From NCBI GenBank assembly GCA_022496185.1, contig WTXG01000010.1, forward strand, positions 531,524 to 595,523: DNA of 64,000 nucleotides, given 5' to 3'. Both the position numbers and the translations under genes were made by a program. Source of the DNA: Multifurca ochricompacta (lineage: Eukaryota > Basidiomycota > Agaricomycetes > Russulales > Russulaceae). The notes beneath the pieces were generated by a model that saw only the letters and a list, made by a program, of their open reading frames with translations, ran no database searches and was not told the DNA's origin. Shown piece by piece: positions 36,620 through 53,098 of this stretch (positions within the stretch are counted from its first letter, which is position 1; each line of letters opens with the position of its first letter).

Positions 36620-37839
36620 TCACAACAATGAGTCTAGCTTGCTCAAAACCTCCAAAACACCAGCGACGAGTTCGCATCCAGCGTCCTCCTCTCCGTCGAC
36701 CAACTCCTTGCGCACCTCCCCAAGCAAACCAAGCACCGCCTCACGTCCATTGCTGCCAGAGCTTCCCATCGCGATCCGCGAGCCCTCCCGCCTTTTGGTA
36801 CCCGTACTAATCGACGAGCTACTGCCGAAGGGCCACGCGGCAAACTCGGCGAGGATATCGTCGCACCGCGCAAACGACGTCTCACGCTCCTCGTAACCGA
36901 GCCTCGAAAACGCGTTGTCGAGGACGCTTGCGGCGTATGCGGCACAGGCGAGACAGACGGCCCGCAGAGCGCGCATCTGCGTGCCTGGCGCTTCGAACGC
37001 GGCTGGTGGTACGGCAGACGTGCCGGCGGTGAGGAGAGCGACGACGCGTGAAACAATGGCGTCTTTGACGCGGAGGTCGGCGACCGGATGAGTAGCCATG
37101 TCGAAGAGAAGAAAGTTGCGTTTCTCGGTGCGAAGGACACCCTTGTCGACGAGTCCCTTAGCAAGGCGCTCGCGTACTTGCTTAAGTTGATAGCCAATTT
37201 TGAGCACGTTCCACGTCTCGCCTGTAATGGTATGATGGTGGCGGGTCAGAGACTTCGCGGTGGGAAGGAAGGAGATGACACGCCGGAAAGAAGGTCGATC
37301 CACGAGTTGATAGACATGCGCTCTGACTCTTGCGCCTTCATCATACGGAGGGTCTCGTCAAGGATGGTCTCCCCCGTTTGACGATCGTCGACGACCTCGA
37401 CTAGACGCTCTGCAAGAGGGAATCTACGACGATTTGGATCTTTGTGAACAGCGATTCGCCGCCGGAGGGCGAGTTCGATGAGTATACAACCACGCAACGC
37501 GTAGGATATATTGTCATTCCAGAAGGATAAGTAACCCTGAGTTCAAGTTAAGTAAGGTGCCTAACTAATATTAGATTGGCAAAAATTGTGGCAAACTTGC
37601 CTGACGGTCTTTTAAACCAAGAAGGAGAACCTCTTCCATAAGGGTAAGGCGAGGAGTTTTGCCGCCTGCCTTTAATCATCCTCGTCCCGTTCGAGGTCGC
37701 GCGGGTCGAAGGCAATTTTGTTTCCCCCAGCAAAAGCAGAACCGGCATGAGAGGTGAAGGATGATGACAACTCGGAAGAAGAGGCGGACGCTGGACCAGT
37801 ATTGACTCGCCGTCTGGATAACCCTGAAGTTTCGCTCAT
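36620..37839 (-). CDS. VPS74: GOLPH3/Vps74, Golgi PI4P-binding protein
   Basis: Minus strand, ATG at 37839, stop at 36620. The N-terminus is a Ser-rich leader ([15 protein letters not shown]) and [12 protein letters not shown]. The GPP34 domain follows: [86 protein letters not shown] and [15 protein letters not shown]. Vps74/GOLPH3 binds PI4P and glycosyltransferase tails to retain enzymes in the Golgi. The first intron uses a GC donor (CAG|GCAAGT). A second intron, before ETWN, also seems to need a GC donor. The frame breaks between EDD and LKAGGKTP near 37,674: one T too few is the simplest explanation. The tail has a Ser/Gly-rich insertion compared with yeast. Confidence 0.9.
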
Positions 37840-38023
37840 AGCGTAAGGCTACGACTGGCGTGAGCCTGAGTAAGATGACAAGGAGACTCGACACTTGGCT
37901 TTTGGCCACTACAGCGGCAGCAGCCTGAGCGTCCGCCTGGAGAGGCAGTGCCTGGAGCCGAGTACGGCACCCGATGAATGAGTAATCGTATTGTCAACAG
38001 AAAAATCACAGACTAAATTTGAA

Positions 38024-38107
38024 GACCTCGTAGCTCAGTGGTAGAGCGTGAGATTCCAGCATTTTCGGTGCTTCCTCAAGGTCATCCGTTCAATCCGGGT
38101 CGGGGTC
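38024..38107 (+). tRNA. tRNA-Trp (anticodon CCA), intron-containing
   Basis: 84 nt. The acceptor stem GACCTCG pairs with CGGGGTC. The D-arm is TAGCTCAGTGGTAGAGC (A box). The anticodon stem TGAGA faces CCTCA with one mismatch, loop TTCCAG with CCA at the anticodon, and a 13 nt intron lies after position 37. The T-arm is ATCCG-TTCAATC-CGGGT (B box). The gene lies 185 bp upstream of VPS74 in divergent orientation. Confidence 0.88.
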
Positions 38108-38115
38108 AATTTTTT
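38108..38115 (+). terminator. RNA polymerase III terminator
   Basis: AATTTTTT begins right after the tRNA-Trp acceptor stem, the normal oligo-T stop for pol III. Confidence 0.75.
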
Positions 38116-38299
38116 TGATTTTCGTTTTTGGTATTTTTGGTATTGGCTTGGCTACCAAAACAAGAAGACAACATCAAACTACAACGGCATCGACATAGAA
38201 CATCAAATTCTTTAAAGTCCCCGTTAATTCACGATGCAGGTTATTCCCATCGCTCAATAACATTTATTTTTTGTCAAGTTTCCCGTCCGGAGAATGCGG

Positions 38300-39040
38300 A
38301 CCCTCTCGGCTCGTCGGATCCCCCCAACCGCCACAGAAATTTCAATCAATTGGACACTCACAGTACCACTCTTGCTGACTTCCTTTGTTTCTTTTGGTTC
38401 TGAAGCACTGTATGCCCACAGGCGCCGAATTGACAAGGCACCACGCAATGCACATGGGCGACTTTCCCTACGCGGATCCTGTCCTGCGTGCCAACTCACC
38501 CAGCGAATCACTCTCAACCGAGTATCACCCTGATGAGACAACCCAAGTAGAGAAAGATCTTTCTACGACTGAATTCGCGCGCCGCGTCGAACATGCGCTT
38601 CGTATTCACGTTGCACAAGAAACCGAACTTGTCGCAGAACAATCCCCTCTATTACCTCCACTTGAAGAAGGAGACGAGGAAGGGGAGAAAGGTGAATAGC
38701 ATTCTGCCTTTCTCAGAAACCCGGAAAGGAAAAGAGAGAGAGGGTGGAGAAGAGGGGCGTGGGTTGTTTAGAGGTGGAACGACATATTCACTGACACAAA
38801 TAATGGGCTTGCAGCTCGTTTCCAGCAAGTGATGCACACACTACGACGCATCGTGGCGCAGGTCGAAGAGGAAGAGTGTGTCGAGGCTGCCCTCACGCGT
38901 AGCCCGCATGGACACTTGAGGAGCCTCCCACCACGGACGACCTCGCGGTCCTCATGCAAGGTCTTATGGGCCACCACCACCACCACCATCTCATACCCAA
39001 CATACATCCTCCCCTAGTCCTTTACCGACGAGCCCAATGA
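38300..39040 (+). CDS. Hypothetical small multi-exon protein
   Basis: Not recognised. A reading can be assembled from exons that keep frame across GT-AG joins: NRHRNFNQLDTHSTTLADF, then after an intron ending CCCACAG the segment AELTRHHAMHMGDFPYADPV, an acidic helix-like stretch (EFARRVEHALRIHVAQETEL) and EEGDEEGEK. A further exon begins ARFQQVMHTLRRIVAQ (acceptor TTGCAG at about 38,815), possibly joined to TLEEPPTTDDLAVLMQGLMG. The charged, helical composition and splice agreement suggest a real gene, but the exact start is unknown and no homologue comes to mind. The frame GLMG is followed by a run of six His from a CACCAC repeat, which may be beyond the true end. Confidence 0.4.
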
Positions 39041-40547
39041 TTTTGGACACAGCGTCACATGCGCTCCTCTACGATCGTACGATCGGTTTTGCCGCTGGTA
39101 AAGGGAAACTCTGGGCTAGATAAGGCATGGTCTCTCACTCATGAATTGGGTTGTGTATATTGATTGTTTAAGGACTGACGTCTGCAGGAGGATGGACGTT
39201 TTCTTGCTTCATTTCCGCTTGCCACTCTCGAGAACATCACAATGTATCTACTTCAATTTATTGGATCCACAGCACCTTAGCATTTAATGGATAGTCATGC
39301 ATCTCATTCTCACTCAGTGTCGACTTCGGGGTTTAATTTCCGCGGCTACCCGAGCCCAACTTCCTGCCTGACCACAAACACCTTCATTTATTTGGGGACC
39401 TTACTTTGTCATGCCTCACAACCTGTGATATTTTCCACGCTGATTTCTGGATTATTCCCACAGACGGACGGAAGTAGCCGATGTGATGTGACGGCGAGTG
39501 ATAAGGGTGAGTACGTTCCACTATTCACAAGTAATGCGAGCCACGTGCTATCTAGAGCTGAATTCCCCTTTCTTGCAACTTGAGCTTAAAAACTCCTATT
39601 TTGCAATCGACCCAGGCCCAACCCGGTTTCTGCCCCAATCGAAACAACAACCATATATTGATTGATTGACTTACATCCTGAGGATAGAGTTGACTTTTTA
39701 AGTCCGAGTGACGCGGGACGAATGGATCGTGCGAGATTTACAAAGCCAATCACGCGCTCACCTCGCCCCTTTGTCTTCTCTTCTTATTCTTCCTCTCTCC
39801 CTTGCGCTTAGCACTCCTCGCGATGGCCCTTCGTCACCATGGTTTTTCTTGATAATTTCATGTCCACCATAAAAGGTACGGACTATTTAACCTACCTAGT
39901 CTCACTGCATTTATGATTTTAGCAAATACTCATTTCGTCATCTCAACGCGCCATCCCTACCACCTTAAAGACCTCGTATGGGTACCAGGTAGGTTTTCAC
40001 GCAGGACGTGCTATCACCCACTGGGGTTCCTGTTCCTGCCTTCCATGTTTTGTATCTGTCAAGCTATCAAAAGAGCGTTAGAACATCCTGCAATCCAAAC
40101 ATATCATACCAAACACTCGAAGTGCCGTAATCAGCAAAATGCATGCCGCATTGGTTGTGCACCCTCTCAACAAGCCCATCAGCTCTTCCCATCATCTAGA
40201 GCCTTTCTTGAGAAACGGGGGTTCCCAGGCCACGAGGCCTCATTAAAGAAGCCGTGATATATTAGAAGGGTCCTTGCCTCGAGTGTGCCTATAAGGCCGC
40301 CTTTTCCTTGGTGCAAATGAAGCCTACCTACCGTGCGGGCACCAGGCAGGTCGGCATATATCTTCAATACCTGTTCTTTCAACGTTTTTTCTTGAATCTC
40401 GGCCCTTTTCCATAGCCCTGCAGAGCACCATTCTATCAAGCGTTTTCTTTCCGATTGTCGTCTCAGCGCAAATATATTTCTTTCGCACTTTCTGAATCTC
40501 GTTGAGCACTTGCCCCTTCCTCTTCTCACAAGTACCACCGCAACACC
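39041..40547. other. Intergenic, nothing recognised
   Basis: Short frames only. The last 150 bp are pyrimidine-rich and probably contain the promoter of the following gene. Confidence 0.5.
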
Positions 40548-42162
40548 ATGGTACCCCGCCGCGCACATACTCACCCCAGCAACAGGCCCAAGGCTACTTC
40601 AGTATGTCTCTAAAAAGCCGCATCCTATTCTTTGTCCTCACGTCCTCAACAAAACCAATCAGACTCTACCTTCGCTATCCATCAACACCAGTCTGGCGTC
40701 ACACAGGTTTGAATTGACCGACGAGGACTCTAGGACTGTCATGCCACGCCCTCGCAGCCACGCCCTCGCCCACGCCCACTCCGAAAGACAACATCGTTGG
40801 TCCGAGCTCATCCCACCGCAAACGGCACTTACTTTTGTTGCCATGTACGATCCCTCGGACGGCCTACTGACTTTCTCCGGAGCCTCACTCTTACCATCTG
40901 AACCCCCCACACCCCCAACACCACTCATGCCACCAACGCCTACGACGCTCGACATGCCAGACACGCCAATGACTCACGCACCGATGCCATACACGCCTGT
41001 TCCCAGCACGCTCGCAGACATGCAAAGCCTCTTCGACGCGTACTTCCGCTCTGCAAGTAACGGAAACGGCTCCGCCATTTATAATAACACTGCCGCGCCA
41101 GCTCGCGCGTCATCCACATTCGACGGTCTCCTGTGCATCTCTCCCATGCCTATTCCCGCGCCAGCGCCAGAACCAGCACCCAAACCGGCGATTGTTCCTG
41201 CAACGAAGCCAATGGTATGTGGACGTGAGAAGCCACTCCCCGTACGCCCACCACCGCCACCCGATCGAGATAGCGTTTTTGCATGGTCGTGGTTGGGGCG
41301 TATGGCACCCGAGGATCCGCGGGAACCCTGGAATGCAAATACAAGTACAAAAGCCAATGGAAATGGAGTCGGGTGCGCGTATTGGCCGTCTGTGGGGGAT
41401 AGTGGGTATGTTAGTGCTGGGTGTGATGGTGACGGCTACGCAGACGACGACGGAGACTCCTTCTATTTCACCCCGCCAGAGCTTGAGGATCCGAACGAGG
41501 TGAGAAGCAATTTTCACCCCTTCCCCCCCCCCCCCCCTTTGTTTTCTTTTTTTTTTGTTAGAAAGCTACCCTTTCTTCATTATTTCTGATCTCCCTATTT
41601 ATATTGTAAAACCTTGTCCCGCGCATTCCCCTCCCTCCTTTTCTCTCTTCGGGGGGTTTTTTTTTTAAAAAAAAAACAAACAAACGAATAGTGCTCGGCC
41701 TTTTCGGTGACGACGACTTCGACATCCGAGTACATCGACGTTCCAGGACGGGAATGTTCCTCGATCTGGTCCGCGAACGTACTCGCGTACTCTTACCCGG
41801 CCCCAGCGCGCACCCATAAATTACGCTCCTCCTCCGCCACTCGTGCCCGCGCGCGCGCCGGTGGCGCTCAAACGCAACCGTCGTCGCCAACATCGCCAGC
41901 ACAAGCACTCTTACACCCCTGGCGGCTTTTGCGTGCGCGCACGTCGCACACCACGCTCGCTACTGCCGCTACTGCTACCAGCAGTAGTAATAGTGGTGGT
42001 GGTGGTGGTGGGCCGGGCTCGATGCAGCGGCGCGCGTCGCGAGCAGCAAGTATGTTCGCGAAGCTCGGTCGGTTTGGATCGAGAGATGATGGTGAGTCGT
42101 GGGTTTGCGTCGAGGTGGTGCATACGATTACGCAACGGCCATTGCGTGATTGCGAGCGTTAA
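40548..42162 (+). CDS. Low-complexity Pro/Ser-rich protein of unknown function
   Basis: Three exons, 40548-40601, 40663-41499 and 41692-42162, all with GT-AG ends and consistent phase. The ATG at 40548 is chosen because exon 1 (MVPRRAHTHPSNRPKATS) joins in frame to TLPSLSINTS; the start could otherwise be ATG 40741. The protein is rich in PTPP-type repeats (PPTPPTPLMPPTPTTLDMPD) and PAPAPEPAPKPA. It has short ordered-looking segments (VFAWSWLGRMAPEDPREPW, FTPPELEDPNE, SSIWSANVLAYSYPAPA). It ends RDDGESWVCVEVVHTITQRP. I recognise no domain; it is probably disordered. The motif pattern and splice sites argue for a real gene. Confidence 0.6.
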
Positions 42163-42557
42163 GAGAAATAATTTGGGGGGTTTGGTTGATACCACCTTTT
42201 TTTTTTAAGGCGCTGGTAGCCGCTCACACACCCCTTTTCTTTTTTACCTTTTTTATGATTCACACACACTCTCCTTTGTTGTGCCCCGCCTTTCCTCCTT
42301 ACTCAGTGATTTTACGCTCCCTTTTTTTCGCGGGATTGATGGTGTATAAGTAGTAGACAAGAGACTTGAAAAGAAACGCAGTTCGACTTTTGCTATCAGA
42401 ATCCGGGCAACGATCATCGGCCAAAAGCGGTGGTAGTGGTCCAAGAAGAGTGGAAGCAAGCACACGTATCATTCTTGATAACAGGATACAAAAAAGATAT
42501 AGACACCTTCAGCTTCATAGTAGGGGGAAAATCCAAAACCTCAAGGACTCAACGCAA
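42163..42557. other. Short convergent intergenic region
   Basis: 3' ends of the Pro/Ser-rich gene and CHS7 meet here. T-rich runs occur at 42,200-42,335; no gene seen. Confidence 0.6.
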
Positions 42558-43815
42558 TTAATATGCAAAAGCATCGTCATCCCAGTAGTCTGCTCGGTTG
42601 TAATTCATGGGTCGATCAGGAATAAAGCAGAGAGGGAAAGAAAAAGGACGCACCTTCGGTAATGCTCCGCCAGGCGAGATACAGCACGATGACGGCCGCG
42701 GTGTCCAGCACCGTCGCAATGAACGAGCCATCAATTTTGGCGTTCGTACCGTCGCAGATCGTGCGGGAGAGTAGGAAGTACGCGAGCCGCGCAAGAACAA
42801 AGAGGATACCGGCCAGGGTGTAGTAGACCAAGGGGCGCAGCTCGCGCAAGACCCGAGCGACGATCCAGATCATCAGGATAAAGTAAACCAACGCAGCACT
42901 ACAAAAAAACATATTGACGTCAGTTCTTACGTCGTTTTGGGGTAGAGTGACAAGGCATAGAAACTCACGCGCCAGGCCATATAGATGTGAGGACAAAGAG
43001 GGCTATGGAGTGGAGAGAATCCTTCGGGTTTCCCGGCTCGAACGTGCTTGTTATGGTAAGCGCAACGTCAATTGAGATGTAAGTGGTCGCGGCCATGAAG
43101 ATTGCAGCGAGAAAGTAAAAAGGCTGAGTACGTGGTCAATTGATAAAAAAAGGCATATACAAGGTAGGAAATAAGGAAGGCTTACTATCAGAGAGGATGG
43201 TGTGCCATCCTCGACGATTTGGGTTGCGACAAGAGCATTGCCAATGAGTGTCCAGAAAAGAGTGACGACGGCACCTGCATGAATGGCAGTGAGAATGACG
43301 AGGGTTGTGGTTCCTTGCTTAAGGAAGGAGCCCGTGGTGACAAGCTGGAGGGCGACGGTGACCAAGTAAACGGCAAAAAATGCGCGAAGCTCGATACGAC
43401 CTGTTGAAAAGAAAAACAAAGTTGTATTAGAATTTTTTTTTTAAATATCAGATTAGGTGTGACGTGCCAACAGCGGCTTTCCGGTGGTTAGTGCGATAAA
43501 TGAGCCATAGGACGACAGGGATGCTGAGACCACAAGCGATGATGTTTGCGATGTTGCCGATAGAATTTCCAGAGCCAACGCGTGAAATGCCACACTTTGG
43601 ATTAATTCCTACTGGAGCCGAGGTAGTGTTGGCGGAGGGGCCGATGAGGAGAGTGGGTGCATGGTGTTGAAGCTATTTGATGTGCGCGCGATTTTGAATG
43701 TGTGCAAATCGATGATGGAGTCAAGGAGAGAACGTACTTCGCGATAAAAGAGATTACACCAGGGGTATGAAGGGATATTTCGACAGAGAGGCTTAAAGTC
43801 CCCGAAACGGGTCAT
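42558..43815 (-). CDS. CHS7: Chitin synthase export chaperone Chs7
   Basis: Minus strand, ATG at 43815, stop at 42558, about six exons. It opens MTRFGDFKPLCRNIPSYPWC and NLFYRE, then TSAPVGINPKCGISRVG, and contains about seven hydrophobic segments: IGNIANIIACGLSIPVVLWL, FFAVYLVTVALQLVTTG, GAVVTLFWTLIGNALVA, then QIVEDGTPSSL, PFYFLAAIFMAATTYI, ALFVLTSIWPGA, LVYFILMIWIVARVL and ATVLDTAAVIVLYLAW. The E-D-G-T-P motif and the TICDGTNAKIDGSFIATV region are typical. Chs7 is an ER protein needed for exit of the class IV chitin synthase Chs3. The last exon, DYWDDDAFAY, is joined by a GT-AG intron at about 42,594-42,650. No break was seen. Confidence 0.88.
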
Positions 43816-46276
43816 CTCTGAACGCTGTCAACTGGGTATCGCCGTCGCGGAAAATGACGGAGAGAGAGGGGAGTTGTGGTCGTTCCGGACGGGTTGGATA
43901 ACCACCTGCGAAACGAGAGATGGGAAGGAAGGGGAGGGAAAAAGGCACCACATGCCAGTGTGTTACTCCCACTCAGTTGCCCGTACCTGAGATCAACTTC
44001 TTTTTAACCGGGCTTACCTTGTGCTAAAACAATAAAATAGACCCGTATACAATGCGCAGCAGCGAATAGGTCGAAAAGGTTTTCTCCTGCGATCCACGAC
44101 AGGGAATTTATTCTATTCGGGAGAGGGAGTGATTGATCCCCAGACACACAAGTGCTGGGCACAAGCAGTGGCAGTGGAGTGGCGCCAACAACACACAATC
44201 ACACAAGCAATTGGCCTGCCTGGTAACAAGCTGTTGATATTACGTAACACATATTAAAATATAAATATATATATAATATATATTAGTAAATAAGCCGGTC
44301 AGGGTCATCGGAAGACTACGACGGCGGTAAAGGGCTCCTCCATGGACACGTTTTAAAACCTGTACGTAACACTCCAGCCGCCTCTATTCCACCACTGCTT
44401 GATACTGCCATCCCGCGGGTCCGAGTCGCAACCGCTAGGTGTTTATGCGCCAGCGATTTCTTCTTCTCGTCAGTTTATAGAATGCAGTGCAGACTAGACA
44501 TTGTCTTTGGCACCTAGCTGGGGCATTCACTTTCAGATCCCCACCCTTTATACGCAGGTGTGCCACTTCTTCCAAAGATCGGCGGCATGTATTCCGCTTT
44601 GATGGGCCGACTGAGCAATCCAGTGCCTTGCTATCCAAGAGTGCCATTCTCTCAGGCGCTTCTTTCTCGATAGCCTGATGGCCTGGTGCTTACGTCCTGA
44701 TTGATTCAAGGTTTCTCAATCCTACCAGTCGTAAATCACTTCTCCAGCGTACCGTGCTCGTCTCTACGTACGTATCTTGGTTGTTTGAGAGGTATTTTCG
44801 ACGCGCGGGACGCGTAAATGTTTGAGTGCTCTGATTGGACGGTGGGTGACTCCTTCATCTTTGATGTTACACCTGTGTTTTCGGTATTCACGGCTAGGCG
44901 AAGAGAACAACCGGCGTTTTGATTTTGTTTCTTCGAGAGCTCGCATCCATACTTCTGTGTTTTCCACAAATCTTCAAGTCCCAGTCTAGAAATACGTGCC
45001 CTGGGCAGTCGTGACGTAGCCCTCGAGAAGATTCATCCACCTTTCTTCCATTCCTCCATTTCCGCAGTGATTGAATGAATTACACTCTCGATTGGGAACG
45101 ACGGCAGAGTCCGGAAGCTGAAGCTTCTCGCGCGGCTCTCGGGTTTTGGCTACGATAGCAAGTACGACCCCCTCCCCCTCCTTTCCCCGGATAAACTGCG
45201 CCGAATACCTGTGTATTCACCTTATAACACTCTTTGCCAGCCTTCGTATTGGAGACTTTACCAACGTGCCGTGTATGGATATCCTTTCCAAGTTTCTTTT
45301 GACTAAGTATGTCATATGCCGCCTGCCAACTAATCTTCATCTAGTTGCGTTGTGCGTTTGTATATTCAGCTCATGCTCATCCCTTCCGCTACATCAAATC
45401 ATGAATAAACAACAATCGTAATTCCATCTCTCTCTCTCCGTTTCACATTTGGCATGGGACAGTGGACTCAAGTTTTTCTACAGTCAGCCTCCTGAATACT
45501 TCATCAAAAGATAACCTCATGAGAGAACTTCCATTTCGTCCTAATGTCTCAGGTATTTTTGCATATGATGGAGTACATAGCTGCCGATGGCCGCCTCGTG
45601 TCAGCAGAATAGGTCAAGAACCGTGGAGGGAGAGACCGAAGAGCAAAGTTCTCCAACAGATCGCTCGTGATACTTCATCTGGCCAGAAGTTTAAAACAGC
45701 AATCCACTAACCAGGTCCTGAGACGTGGCCAGCGTTGCATGTTTAGCATATCAGTGACAATGTTGCATGCGGTAATGAGGAAGTAGCCCGGCGTTAGATA
45801 GCCTGTGGTCTATGGGCCAATTCCAAAAAGTTTTATGGATTATAAGGGGTTACATGCCCGTGTGTGTGACAGGTATGGCCAATGAAAAATGAAAAAAAGG
45901 GGGGCATGAGGAGACACATGAACCAAAAACGCTGTTTCCACGCGAAGTGAGGTAGTGAGTGAAAGAGCAGGATTCAATGCAATTTGCGTGAGTTATCATT
46001 GGGGCCATAGTATTTCGCGTGGCCAGAGGAAGGTCAACTGGCTGGCTGTTGGGATATAAGAAATGCGGATGGGGCGTGCTCGCCTGAACGAAGGGAAGAG
46101 TCACGATCGTGCCATGTGTGTAAAAGTAAAAGGAGCCCTAAGCCATGAGGAGTAGCCGACCGGAGAAGAGAGGGGATTGTGTGCCGGGCCGGTTAAGGTT
46201 CATGCGCGGACCGTGGACCCGGACCCATACACCAACCAAAGATTTTTTGGTTTTGACACGGTGGATAGTCGCGATA
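43816..46276. other. 2.5 kb intergenic region between divergent genes
   Basis: Promoters of CHS7 and SMC5 lie at the two ends. An AT-rich stretch with TATATA units is at 44,253-44,290. No gene recognised. Confidence 0.55.
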
Positions 46277-51121
<4,845 letters not shown>

Positions 51122-51555
51122 AGGTATTTCTAGTATAGGGGGTTGTACTATTTGATATGTGATAACACATGCCGTATTTTTACTACACTTCCTATGCGTC
51201 CGCTAATGTTTCTTTTTCTTTTTTCTTTTTTCTTTAAAAAAATCCAATTTATATTCCGCGTGCAGCAGGGTTACGGTCGGCAGGGGGTGGGAGATCAGGG
51301 ATCGGGATTGGGGGGCTCTGAGGGAGATTGTTTAGCAGTTCGGATGTCTAGGGTTGCCTGCAGGACAACCTAGAGAAAAGACATAACACAGTTTGATTAG
51401 GTACTGAAGCCTCAGCTGCGTTTTATCACAACCAAATTGCGAGGACATAAACATTTTCTCATTATGCTCTCTCCTAATTAACCAACAAGAAATATTTTTT
51501 ATTTTTCCTGATTGTCACGCACAACCTCCGAAAGATTATCGTCCGATACACCTGA
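51122..51555. other. Short intergenic region
   Basis: 3' flank of SMC5 with a T/C-rich run at 51,211-51,245 and a G-rich stretch at 51,280-51,325. No gene seen. Confidence 0.6.
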
Positions 51556-51930
51556 TCAGGTTGTCATCTCGACGGAAGGATTGAGCAAAGCAATCATGTC
51601 CAAATCATGCTGCTTCCTCATCAACCCATGCGGACGTACGCCCTCAGCCCATGCAATCTCTCCCGAGTCATTAAGAGAGGGCGGATATCGTGCCTGATCT
51701 GCTTCTCCAACCCATTCAAAATCAATCAACAGTGCTCGTGACCTGTCTTCCTCTTCCTTGACGAGAATGTTGGGCCGGCGCATATCCCCGAATACAAGAT
51801 TCGCCTTGTGAAGTTCGGAGATTGCTGCCTTCATATCGTCCAACAGATCTGAGGGAATAGTCTTGCTACCGAAATAATGGAATGCATCGCTGCCATCAAC
51901 CAGTTCCATGATGACCATCATCACCCCACC

Positions 51931-52344
51931 TAGTGATGTTCTGGCCCAGCTTGGCCCAAAAGCTGCGGCTTTGGCTTGGCCTGAGGCGGCTCCGGCTTTC
52001 CTGAAGTCTGGGCCGAGCCAAAGCCGCCACAGATGGCTTGGCCCTGGCCCGGCTTGGCCCAAGCCGCGGCTTTTGGCAGAGAAAATTTTATGACATATAA
52101 CTAGTAGTTATAGTTCAGCTAATCCAAATCTGACTTGGTGTGTTACATATTGCAAAGCTATATCGAAGAAAAAGGTTGAAATGCCGTGATAAACATGATC
52201 ACGTGACCCAAATCAACCACTTTGTGATAAGATTTCTACTGATTTTGACGATTGCTAATGCATTTGTATGTGCTGTTGAAAGCCGCAGCCTGAGCCGGCG
52301 GCTTTGGCTTTTAGTTTCTCTGAGCCGGGCCAGGCACATCACTA
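51931..52344. mobile_element. Non-autonomous hAT-type MITE
   Basis: 414 bp with inverted ends TAGTGATGTTCTGGCCCAGC (left) and the complement TAGTGATGTGCCTGGCCCGG (right), fitting the hAT terminal consensus (T/C)A(A/G)NG. It is flanked by 8 bp duplications ACCCCACC (51923-51930) and ACCCCGCC (52345-52352), one mismatch. Subterminal GGCCC/GCCGCGGCTT repeats are numerous. There is no transposase. It sits in the kinase coding frame. Confidence 0.82.
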
Positions 52345-52495
52345 ACCCCGCCTTGCAGTCTTTCGCAGAAGAACAGCTGTGGTGCATAGCCAGCCTTGGC
52401 GACGATGCGATGGGCATTTCCATGGTATGCTTTGCAGAACTTGATGAGGACTGGGCGGTCCTTATATGTCGCCTCAAAAAGCGAATGTCGATAGT

Positions 52496-53098
52496 TGTTA
52501 TGCTCAGAGGGGCGTACGCGGTCGAGTGCGGGCGGCTAGGTCACAGAGACAAGGTCAGGACAATCTTGGGTCAATGCAGAAGACAATAAGTCCGACACAG
52601 GGTCTACCAGAGTCACAGGCTCGGTGTACAAGTCACAGAGGACAAGTACCAAAGGGACGAGTTTGGGTGGTGAGACGCAAGGAAGGAAGTTAAAGGTCCA
52701 CAAGGCTACTGATTGTCACAGGAGCTCAAGATGGGGAACATCTGAGCGAGACTAGCTAGGGTATATATACATGCTGGTACTAGCTTAGTCATCTGTTCTT
52801 ATCAGGCTTATCTAGACGCTTGTGGTTCTGGATGTGTGACTATGGAACCTTCCATCAGAACCAGTGCCACCATCTTCCCACATCAACTAAGGTTCAGGGT
52901 CCTTCTGTACATGAGGCATCAAACCTTACTGTCATGTGATCTACTTCTGTACCTCATGCTGTATCTGTCTTCTGGACTTCAGCGTGGGACATCATGACTA
53001 AGCCGGCGATGTCCTTGCAGACCCCGCGTGGCTGTCGTCACTGCTTGTGTGTCCCCCACGTCTTGCCGTCTGTCAGGTACGCTGGGTAGGTCGTAACA
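52496..53098. mobile_element. Solo LTR, 603 bp
   Basis: Begins TGTTATGCTC and ends GTCGTAACA, with perfect 5 bp duplications ATAGT at 52491-52495 and 53099-53103. A TATATATA box is at about 52,761. No internal retroelement sequence is attached. The kinase frame continues across it (DDY-RHSLFEA). Confidence 0.85.

Noticed and set aside
51933..52342. Tc1/mariner-type MITE with TA duplication
   Set aside because: The TA fits, but the 8 bp ACCCCACC/ACCCCGCC duplication fits better: it restores the kinase frame and leaves TAGTG ends typical of hAT.
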